Assembly (NCBI RefSeq): GCF_001418655.1 | Contig: NZ_LIQZ01000072.1 | Span: 1 to 49,630, forward strand | DNA length: 49,630 nucleotides | Reading direction: 5' to 3' | DNA from: Streptomyces phaeochromogenes | GTDB lineage: Bacteria; Actinomycetota; Actinomycetes; Streptomycetales; Streptomycetaceae | Shown: positions 43,733 through 49,630 of the stretch, piece after piece | How positions within the stretch are numbered: position 1 is the first letter of the stretch | Layout of the letters: the number at the start of each line of letters is the position of its first letter | The notes under the pieces: model-generated | Told to the model about the DNA's origin: nothing | The model's input: only the letters and a program-made list of their open reading frames with translations | The model's database searches: none | Translations under genes and position numbers: made by a program

Positions 43733-44431
43733 GTGGATGTTGTTGCGCTCCTTGGACCTCCCGGCAGTGGGAAGAGCACCGTGGCCGCAGCCCTCACCGC
43801 CGAACGCCGCGACCTGCGCACGTTCAGACTGCGGGAGTTCGCCCAGGAACAGGCCCGCACGGACCGTGCGATGGCGATGGCCTTGGCCAACAGCCGGGAC
43901 GCCTTGGGGTGGCTCCCCGACGGCTTGGCTACCGGGCTTGCCCGGCGCGCGCTGGAGGGCCATGTATGCCACGGTGGCGTGCTGCTCATGGAGAGCTATC
44001 CAGGCATCCACCTCCAAGCTGCGTGCCTTCTGGACGACATGAAACGCCTCGGATGCACCGGCGGGGTGATTGAACTGACGGCCCCCGAGTCAGTCTTGCT
44101 CCACAGGATCGAGCGCCGCCTTGTCTGCTCGGCCTGCGACCCGCAACGCCGACGTCCTGCCCAACCGGACCCGGAGAAGCCGGACACCTGCGCCTCGTGC
44201 GGCGCAGCACTCCAGCGGCGCCCGAACGACGCGCGCACGGTCGCTGCGCGAAGGCTTGCCCGCTACCGGCAATGTGCCCCTCGGACCCGCACTTTATGGC
44301 AGAGCAGCGGACTCGACTGGCGCACCGTCGACGCCGACCAGGACGAGCCGCTCGTCGTCACCGCGGCATTCTCCGCATTTCGCTCCCTTGCAGGAGTTCC
44401 CTCCACCATCTCGACGAAAGGACATGCCTAA
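43733..44431 (+). CDS. adenylate-kinase-like nucleotide kinase with zinc LID
   Basis: A 232-residue P-loop kinase: VVALLGPPGSGKSTVAAAL at the N terminus, LMESYPGIHLQA where Adk has the GFPR box, and a LID with two CxxC pairs (VCSACD ... TCASCGAALQRRPND), followed by RTVAARRLARYR. NMP kinases phosphorylate a nucleoside monophosphate with ATP. The divergence from housekeeping Adk and the operon setting suggest a dedicated substrate. The GTG follows GGCGGA. Its stop codon lies inside the start region of the radical SAM gene. Confidence 0.8.
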   Translation: MDVVALLGPPGSGKSTVAAALTAERRDLRTFRLREFAQEQARTDRAMAMALANSRDALGWLPDGLATGLARRALEGHVCHGGVLLMESYPGIHLQAACLLDDMKRLGCTGGVIELTAPESVLLHRIERRLVCSACDPQRRRPAQPDPEKPDTCASCGAALQRRPNDARTVAARRLARYRQCAPRTRTLWQSSGLDWRTVDADQDEPLVVTAAFSAFRSLAGVPSTISTKGHA

Positions 44432-44432
44432 C

Positions 44433-45572
44433 ATGGCTGTTTCCTTACCGATGCCCAGCATCGGCCCCCCGCCGGACACGTACGGACATGCCCGCATGCC
44501 GGCCCCTGGCTCCGCCCCGGTACCGGAGAAGATCGACCGCATCGAGTACGGCCGGTTCCGGAACGTGTACGTCTACATCACCGAGGCCTGCCAACTGCGC
44601 TGCTCGGGCTGCTACATGGGCGACCGGCTGGAGCGCGCACTGAAAATGCCGTTCGAGCAGATCCAGTCGACGCTCACCTCGTGGCGGCAGATGGGCGGCT
44701 CGAAACTGACCGTCCTCGGCGGCGAACCGACCCTGCATCCGCGCTACGAGGACACCATCCGTCTCGCGAACGTCCTGGGCTACGAGCACGTGATCACCAC
44801 CAGCAACGGGCTCGCGCCCGCACGCCGCAAGTTCGAGCGCCTTGAGCCGGCCGACTTCGCGTACGTGCAGATCAGCCTGGACGGCGGCAGCGCCGCAACC
44901 CACGACGCGGTCCGCGGCGAGGGCAAGTTCGACGAGACGCTCGTGACGGTGAAGGAGCTGTGTAAGCGAGGTTTCGACACCCGCATCATCTGCACGGTCA
45001 GCAAGCGCAACGAACGCGACTGCCTCCGGCTCCTCGACCTCGCAGACGAGTTCGGCGTCGGCTTGGTGAAGTATCACGTGCTGTCGGTGATCGGGCGCGG
45101 TCATGGCAGCCCGGAGGACGGCATGGAGCCCCCGGAGTGGCTGGAGTTCTGCGACCGCCTGCGCACAGCGGCTCAGGGCTACCGGACCCGGATCTGGTAT
45201 CAGCCGACCTTCGCACGCCGCTCGGACATGCCGCGGTTCGAGGCCGAGGGATACCGGGGCTGCATCGGCCGCACCCTGGACCGAATCTCGATCTTCCCGG
45301 ACGGGCGGGCCTACGTGTGCTCCTTCCTGTTCGACACTGACCTGCACTTCGCCGAGATGCGCGAGGGCCGGATCGAACTGAACCGGCGCGAGAACGAGTT
45401 CGACCTGTTCACCGGCGCTCTCACCACGCCCGGCTGCGGAGGCTGCAAGGCCCCAGGCTCGTGCATGGGCGGTTGCCCCGCAGAACAGATCGTCGACGGA
45501 CGGTCCTCCTGCGACGCATACGAGGACATCGTCCCGGTGTGCCGACTGTGGAAGTCGGTCCCGGCCAACTAG
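44433..45572 (+). CDS. radical SAM/SPASM enzyme
   Basis: A 379-residue enzyme. The [4Fe-4S]-SAM motif is CQLRCSGC (Cys53, 57, 60), followed by LTVLGGEPTLHP, the SAM-binding GGE box. The C-terminal SPASM-like region has many Cys: YRGCIGRT, YVCSFLF, GCGGCKAPGSCMGGC and SCDAYEDIVPVC. SPASM enzymes often modify peptides but also act on other large or small substrates. No obvious precursor peptide was found beside it, and nucleotide-type partners (kinase, Nudix, PfkB-like) point to a nucleotide- or sugar-linked substrate. The ATG at 44433 is preferred because AAAGG is ~10 bases upstream; an in-frame ATG at 44424 is too close to it. Confidence 0.9.
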   Translation: MAVSLPMPSIGPPPDTYGHARMPAPGSAPVPEKIDRIEYGRFRNVYVYITEACQLRCSGCYMGDRLERALKMPFEQIQSTLTSWRQMGGSKLTVLGGEPTLHPRYEDTIRLANVLGYEHVITTSNGLAPARRKFERLEPADFAYVQISLDGGSAATHDAVRGEGKFDETLVTVKELCKRGFDTRIICTVSKRNERDCLRLLDLADEFGVGLVKYHVLSVIGRGHGSPEDGMEPPEWLEFCDRLRTAAQGYRTRIWYQPTFARRSDMPRFEAEGYRGCIGRTLDRISIFPDGRAYVCSFLFDTDLHFAEMREGRIELNRRENEFDLFTGALTTPGCGGCKAPGSCMGGCPAEQIVDGRSSCDAYEDIVPVCRLWKSVPAN

Positions 45573-45639
45573 CCCCACGCAACCACGGTTGCTCGGTCTC
45601 GTTGCACGGGCGACCCCACGACACGAAGGAGATCCCATC

Positions 45640-46077
45640 ATGTCCACCGACCGCTACCTGTCCTGCATCGACCTTCATCTCGTTCTGCAGGACGACCAGG
45701 GCCGTGTCCTACTCGGCGAGCGGAAGAACACCGGCTACATGGACGGCGCATTCCACTTCATCGCCGGCCACCTGGAGGAGGGCGAGCCGGCCAGCCGGGG
45801 CGTGATCCGCGAGGCTCTGGAAGAGGCCGGCATCATCCCCGAGGATCTCAAACTCGTCCATGTCATGCACCACTACACCGACAGCGGCCGCATGGCGCTC
45901 TTCTACCAGGCCACCCGCTGGAACGGCGAGATCACCAACCGCGAGCCGGACAAGTGCGCCGGGTGGCAGTGGTTCGCCCCCGACGCCCTGCCCCAGATGA
46001 TCCCGTACGCCACCGACGCGCTGGACCACATCAGCAAGGGTGTCTTCGACTCCGAGCGTGGCTGGGAACGACGATGA
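45640..46077 (+). CDS. Nudix hydrolase
   Basis: A 145-residue protein with AAGGAG before the ATG and an intact Nudix box, GHLEEGEPASRGVIREALEE then AGI (~43-65). The family hydrolyses X-linked nucleoside diphosphates or similar pyrophosphates. Conserved strands precede the box (CIDLHLVLQDDQGRVLLGER). It overlaps the PfkB-like gene by 4 bp (ATGA), so it is part of the radical SAM operon. The substrate is unknown. Confidence 0.92.
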   Translation: MSTDRYLSCIDLHLVLQDDQGRVLLGERKNTGYMDGAFHFIAGHLEEGEPASRGVIREALEEAGIIPEDLKLVHVMHHYTDSGRMALFYQATRWNGEITNREPDKCAGWQWFAPDALPQMIPYATDALDHISKGVFDSERGWERR

Positions 46078-46976
46078 CTGTCCGTCAGTCGCAGTGGGAT
46101 CTGGCGTGCTTCAGCTACCTGGCGCACGCCCAGGTCTCCCATGTCGCCCGCTACCCGGAAGCCAACCAGGGCGCAGAGGTGACCAGGACGTTCTCCTCGC
46201 TCGCCGGGGACGGGCCGATCATCGCTCAGGACTGCGCCGCGCGCGGTCTGCGAACGGCGCTGGTCGCCAACCAGATCGGCGACGACCCCACCGGGCGCCA
46301 CACCCGGCAGCGCCTTGCGGCCGTCGGAGTCCACTACCGTGCCAGCCCCGGCTCGGCGCCACGGCGCACGCCGCATCTGACTGTGATCACCGACGATGCG
46401 AGCACGCGCACCTGGTTCGCCGACCTCACCCACGCCTACGCCAGCCTCCACCAGGCCGACACCAGCCCCATCGAGCAGGCACGGCTGGCCTACATCGACG
46501 GCTACACGGTCATCGCCGACGCGGCGGCGGGCGCCTTGCTCGCCGCGGCGGGCGCGGGTGTGCCGGTGCTGCTGAACCTCGGCGGCGACCGGCTCCACCC
46601 CAAGCTCCACCAGGCCGCCCGCCAGGCCCATGTGTTTGCGGTGCAGACGAGTCTTCCTGAGTTCCAGGCACAGGACGCGGACGACACCGCGCGCAGCCTC
46701 CTGACCGAACTGGGCGCACACGCGGCCGTGGTCACCGTGGGGGCGCTGGGTGCCGTTGCCGTCACCCGCACCACCACACACCAGATACCCGCTCGGAAGG
46801 TCGACGTCGTACACACGCACGGCGCCGGCGCCGCGTTCTCCGCCGCACTCGCCGCCGCCCACCTCGACGGCCACGACCTGCCGACCGCGCTGCACCTCGC
46901 AGGTGAAGCAGGCACAGCACACTGCACCACCGTCCCCGGTACCGATGCCTCCACCCCAGAAAGGACCGCATCATGA
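46074..46976 (+). CDS. PfkB/ribokinase-fold protein with altered catalytic loop
   Basis: A 300-residue protein of the PfkB fold: an N-terminal substrate domain, YIDGYTVIADAAAGALLAAA, AAVVTVGALGAVAVTR and the C-terminal signature region VDVVHTHGAGAAFSAALAAA (~244-263). In active kinases this reads DTxGAGD, where the final Asp is the catalytic base; here both Asp positions are different (HTHGAGA). The anion-hole GAG remains. The protein may bind a nucleoside or sugar without phosphorylating it, or use another base. It is translationally coupled to the Nudix gene before it and the cupin gene after it by 4-bp overlaps. Confidence 0.75.
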   Translation: MTVRQSQWDLACFSYLAHAQVSHVARYPEANQGAEVTRTFSSLAGDGPIIAQDCAARGLRTALVANQIGDDPTGRHTRQRLAAVGVHYRASPGSAPRRTPHLTVITDDASTRTWFADLTHAYASLHQADTSPIEQARLAYIDGYTVIADAAAGALLAAAGAGVPVLLNLGGDRLHPKLHQAARQAHVFAVQTSLPEFQAQDADDTARSLLTELGAHAAVVTVGALGAVAVTRTTTHQIPARKVDVVHTHGAGAAFSAALAAAHLDGHDLPTALHLAGEAGTAHCTTVPGTDASTPERTAS

Positions 46977-47620
46977 TCGCCGAGCTCACCAAGCCCCTGC
47001 ACAACCTCAACTGGGAAGACACACTCGCAGTCGAGGCACAGACCGGCAAAGTCCTTTCCGCCCTCGCCGACGACAAGGACCTCCTGCATCGCCTGGCCCA
47101 CCGCGTGCCCCAGGACGAGCACCTCAGCGGCCTGTCCGAGCACTACGACATCCTCGACAAGCTGGTCCTGCACGACGACCCGGCCGGATGGCGCCTTCGC
47201 CTGCACGTCTTCCTCCCCGGCTACTACGACCGGCCCCACAACCACCGCTGGACGTACTCCTCGCGGATCCTGCGCGGCAGCTATCAGCACACCCTCTACG
47301 GCCTGGACGACATCCTGGACGACACCATGGACGTCGCCCTACTGCAGCCGTACATGGCCCGGACCGAGACGGTCGGCGACTCCTACACCCTGCACCACCG
47401 AATGATCCACGCCGCCGTCGCCGAGCCCCACACCGTCACCCTCATCGTGCGCAGCCCGGCACTCAAAGACCGGTTCCTCGTCAGCGACCGGGAAACCGGA
47501 AAAGCCTGGTGGCAATACGGGGCCGCGATGGAGCCCCACGCCGAGGGGCAGAAGAAGCGCATGAGCCGCGCCCAGATCAATCAGGCCCTCAACAGCCTCG
47601 CAGACATGGGGACCATCTGA
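46973..47620 (+). CDS. cupin-like protein
   Basis: A 215-residue protein with a cupin core RLRLHVFLPGYYDRPHNHRW (~74-92), where H-x-H (His89, His91) fits a metal site, then RILRGSYQHTLYG, and a later DSYTLHHRMIHAAVAEPHTV as the second cupin motif. This resembles cysteine-dioxygenase-type cupins. It is the last gene of the coupled kinase/radical SAM/Nudix/PfkB-like operon and could carry out an oxidation or isomerisation step. The C-terminal ~40 residues are helical and basic. Confidence 0.75.
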   Translation: MIAELTKPLHNLNWEDTLAVEAQTGKVLSALADDKDLLHRLAHRVPQDEHLSGLSEHYDILDKLVLHDDPAGWRLRLHVFLPGYYDRPHNHRWTYSSRILRGSYQHTLYGLDDILDDTMDVALLQPYMARTETVGDSYTLHHRMIHAAVAEPHTVTLIVRSPALKDRFLVSDRETGKAWWQYGAAMEPHAEGQKKRMSRAQINQALNSLADMGTI

Positions 47621-47658
47621 CCATCAGGCGGTGGCGTCCGGTGCGTGACACGGGCACC

Positions 47659-48012
47659 TCACCCGCACTTCCTGCTCAACGACGGCAGCGCCCCGGGAAC
47701 CTCCCCTCCCGGGGCACAGCCGCTGGGGTGTAACAGAACACGGCCGTTGACGCTCCGGCAGTGAAGGGGGGAGGCGTCGGTGCGCTGCCATGCCTGCCAC
47801 AGTGCTCCGCCGGCGTCGAGTTCGGTGTCCGCCCGGCGGGCGAGCCGGGAGCTGCCGTGTTCCCGGCCGGCCTCAAGGTGGCTCACGTACGAGGGGTCGA
47901 TGTTCAGGCGCTGGGCGAGAGCTGCCTTCGACAGGCCCCGCACGTTGCGCCAGTGCGTGAGTTCCGCAGCGAACGTAGCCCGCTCCTCCCTCTCCAAGGT
48001 GGCTTTCCTCAC
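47659..48012 (-). CDS. XRE-family regulator
   Basis: A 117-residue protein with an N-terminal helix-turn-helix (LTHWRNVRGLSKAALAQRLN then IDPSYVSHLEAGREHGS) and a C-terminal part rich in Gly/Pro. It is convergent with the cupin gene. The GTG start lies directly at the end of a TnpB-like fragment and has no good ribosome site. A TTG at codon 6 is another possible start, so the original 5' end may have been replaced by the insertion remnant. Confidence 0.7.
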   Translation of the reverse strand: MRKATLEREERATFAAELTHWRNVRGLSKAALAQRLNIDPSYVSHLEAGREHGSSRLARRADTELDAGGALWQAWQRTDASPLHCRSVNGRVLLHPSGCAPGGEVPGALPSLSRKCG

Positions 48013-48090
48013 GCACGTTCAGGGGCTTGGGGCCGTCCTTGACGCCACAGGCCGAGCACACCTGGCTGGTGGGCTCGGGTGCAGGCGGTC
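48004..48090 (-). pseudogene. TnpB/IS605 OrfB zinc-ribbon fragment
   Basis: The minus frame reads PTSQVCSACGVKDGPKPLNV then RE, the zinc-ribbon start of IS200/IS605-type TnpB (usually TSQxCSxCG...C..CG...DRDxNAA). The second Cys pair and the RuvC-III Asp are missing, and the frame runs straight into the XRE gene start. It is a short remnant of an insertion element. A plus-strand frame from ~48110 to 48253 (PHIVDAAMEAYGQVRHEAAL) looks protein-like but has no clear start. Confidence 0.6.
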
Positions 48091-48389
48091 GAAAGTCCAC
48101 GATCGCGGCTACCTCGCGTCGGTACCAGTGGAACGACCGCACATCGTCGACGCCGCTATGGAGGCCTACGGGCAGGTGCGGCACGAGGCAGCGCTGATGC
48201 TGCTGGACCGGCTCCCTGTGATCGAGGAGGCCCTGCATGACGCTCTTCGCTGAGTTCACGACCCCATGGCCGACGTAACTCACGCAAGCCGCAACCCCGG
48301 ACAGCGAACTCGCCTGTCCGGGCCTGCGGTAGCAGCGGGGCACTTAGTGTTCCCCGAGAGAGACCGCACCACGCCACCAAGGGGACACC

Positions 48390-48695
48390 GTGGACATCGC
48401 CGAAGCCCAGAAGCTCGCCTGGCGGAACAAGCTCACCCAGGGCTTCAACACCACCGACATCCCGTTGGAGTTCGGCCTGCTCACAGCCGAAATCGGTGAG
48501 GCATTCACTGCTTGGCGCAAAGACCTGCCCGACAAGGGCGAAGAACTCGCCGACATCTTCCTCTACCTCACCGCACTCGCCGAGATGCAGGGGCTCGACC
48601 TCGGCGAAGAGGTCAGGCGGAAGATCGAGAAGAACGCGAGCCGCCTGTACGCCCCCGGGGCAAACGGCACACTCGTACGGACCAGTAAAGAGTAG
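48390..48695 (+). CDS. MazG-like NTP pyrophosphohydrolase
   Basis: A 101-residue single-domain protein with AAGGGGA before the GTG. It carries the helical MazG pattern EFGLLTAEIGEAFTAWRKDL (ExxE), KGEELADIFLYLTALAEM (ExxxD) and EVRRKIEKNASR. It hydrolyses (d)NTPs or damaged nucleotides to monophosphates. It is much shorter than the MazG protein at 3077-3955 and from a different subgroup. It stands alone between an insertion remnant and a gene-poor stretch. Confidence 0.85.
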   Translation: MDIAEAQKLAWRNKLTQGFNTTDIPLEFGLLTAEIGEAFTAWRKDLPDKGEELADIFLYLTALAEMQGLDLGEEVRRKIEKNASRLYAPGANGTLVRTSKE

Positions 48696-48906
48696 GTGCA
48701 AATGGCACCAAAACGGAGCGACTTGCTGAGCGCGCCGCTGTGAGATCTCGCCGGTATCCACGCAACACGAATGACGGAGCGTCCAGATTTCTCTGCACAT
48801 CGGGACGGAACGCGGCTGGCAGGGCCGTCGTTCCAGCGCGCCGTAGCCTCGGATCTTCCTTTCGCGCCATCCGCGCGGGCATCCCGGGAGAGGACACACG
48901 GCCATC

Positions 48907-49068
48907 GTGCAGGACGGTCCGATTTACGCCCAGTTGGTTGCGGAACGAGGCGATGTCCCGGAGGAGGCACGCGCATTGGCACAGCGCACGCGAGAGTCGC
49001 TCGCGCGTGTGATGCCGTCTTCGAGCGTCGCCCGGGAAATACGGCCTGACGCGGCACGTCACCGCTGA
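48907..49068 (+). CDS. possible 53-residue small protein
   Basis: A GTG-started frame of 53 codons (QDGPIYAQLVAERGDVPEEA, then RALAQRTRESLARVMPSSSV). It looks amphipathic and helical with reasonable third-position GC, and AGAGGA lies ~14 bases upstream, a little far. No family was recognised. The 48696-48906 stretch before it shows no gene. Confidence 0.4.
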   Translation: MQDGPIYAQLVAERGDVPEEARALAQRTRESLARVMPSSSVAREIRPDAARHR

Positions 49069-49104
49069 CGACGTTCGGCAGGCTCTGTCGCCCGGTGGTG
49101 GCAG

Positions 49105-49630
49105 TCACCCGCACGCCCGAAGGTACGAGCGGGCTTGCGGGTCTGGCGGGGTATCGAAGTGTGCGGGTATTGCCCAGGTGGGCCGGAAGGGATCGGAAAT
49201 GTCCCATCCACGCCATGCCTCATCGCGCAATTCGCCAGTCTCCGTGTCGACGACGCCGGCGGGTACGAGGACGAGCCGTGGCGGACGGGTGCGGCGCTGT
49301 CGTTCGTCCAGCAACTGCCAGTGGTGGGCGCGTTCGCGCTGGTGGCGCTGCGTGCGGGACAGGCTCCGTCCGCTGGCGCCGCGTTCGTGGGCACTGGTGT
49401 CCAGGACCTCCTCGTCGCGGCGCACTCCGTCAGTTCCGGGTAGGGCGTGGTAGAACTTGCGGTTGCGCGCGAGGACCAGGCCGTCGTCGACGAGGCGGCG
49501 CAGACGGCGCTGGACCGTGCTGCGGTGCAGACCGGTGACAGTCTGCAGGGCGCGGCTGTCGTGGCCGTCGAGCGGGTCTAACGAGCTCGTGCACGGTAAG
49601 CGGTGAGAGGTCGAGAACTTCGCTGTGGCC
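49105..49630 (-). CDS. winged-helix protein, 5' end outside window
   Basis: The frame is open from the window edge to a stop at 49105. It includes a winged helix-turn-helix (ALQTVTGLHRSTVQRRLRRL then VDDGLVLARNRKFYHALPG) and a basic/acidic C-terminal region (VLVPAGVVDTETGELRDEAW). MarR-like or replication-type wHTH proteins share this form. Upstream of ~49580 the coding character seems to move to another frame (SEVLDLSPLTVHELV), so there may be a one-base frameshift near 49575-49590; with so little sequence this is uncertain. Confidence 0.55.
   Translation of the reverse strand, partial: ATAKFSTSHRLPCTSSLDPLDGHDSRALQTVTGLHRSTVQRRLRRLVDDGLVLARNRKFYHALPGTDGVRRDEEVLDTSAHERGASGRSLSRTQRHQRERAHHWQLLDERQRRTRPPRLVLVPAGVVDTETGELRDEAWRGWDISDPFRPTWAIPAHFDTPPDPQARSYLRACG

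Noticed and set aside
44433..45572. radical SAM protein as a prokaryotic viperin
   Set aside because: A nucleotide kinase neighbour suggested it, but the Cys-rich SPASM-type C terminus and the lack of viperin motifs argue against it.
1..49630. CRISPR arrays or a phage structural module
   Set aside because: No regularly spaced direct repeats and no capsid, tail, terminase or integrase-like proteins were seen.

Overview
The window looks like a Streptomyces (or close actinomycete) chromosome-arm or plasmid-type accessory region. GC content and codon-position GC are very high, starts are often GTG or TTG, genes overlap by 1-8 bases, and families typical of Streptomyces are present (DUF2637/SpdB-like, NsdA/B-like TPR regulators, HATPase anti-sigma-like proteins, helicase-associated domains). 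No rRNA, intact tRNA or CRISPR array was seen. All functions below come from reading motifs by eye; no database search was run.

Region 1 (1-28 kb) is a dense defence-type island. It opens with the incomplete 3' side of an HTH-NACHT ATPase (minus strand). Next is a cluster resembling DNA base hypermodification systems: a MazG-type pyrophosphohydrolase, an acyl carrier protein, an XRE regulator with an ImmA/IrrE protease, a thymidylate-synthase-like protein, a DNA-glycosylase-fold protein of the 5-hmdU kinase / alpha-glutamyl-putrescinyl-thymine pyrophosphorylase superfamily, and a ribbon-helix-helix-like regulator. Then come an orphan TniQ protein fused to helicase-associated domains; a two-gene unit of a small two-helix membrane protein plus an NB-ARC STAND ATPase; a Gabija-like OLD nuclease/UvrD helicase pair; a frame-disrupted nuclease-solenoid gene; a Cap4(DUF4297)-NACHT-HEAT protein; a small membrane protein with an XRE regulator; and a second small membrane protein/NACHT-like unit. 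Both membrane-protein/STAND units carry the same kind of short Gly/Ser/Ala-rich repeat at the C terminus of the membrane protein and the N terminus of the ATPase. This recalls amyloid-motif signalling pairs and is one of the two best candidates for an undescribed system.

Region 2 (28-34 kb) is a worn mobile-element zone: an unrecognised 243-aa gene, a DUF2637 conjugation-type membrane protein, a two-ended fragment of an isoaspartate-type methyltransferase, an intact NAD-dependent epimerase and gene-poor stretches.

Region 3 (34-48 kb) is a regulated metabolic region. A TPR regulator diverges from a 45-codon ORF and two HATPase proteins. These are followed by an alpha-helical protein of unknown function, an APC permease, a glutamine-synthetase-like ligase, two proteins made only of tandem GntR-type winged helices (five plus two), and a CPBP membrane protease. 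A tight operon follows: adenylate-kinase-like kinase, radical SAM/SPASM enzyme, Nudix hydrolase, PfkB-fold protein lacking the usual catalytic Asp, and cupin. Its product is unknown.

Region 4 (47.6 kb to the end) holds an XRE gene joined to a TnpB zinc-ribbon fragment, a second MazG-like protein, a possible small gene and a winged-helix gene that runs off the window.
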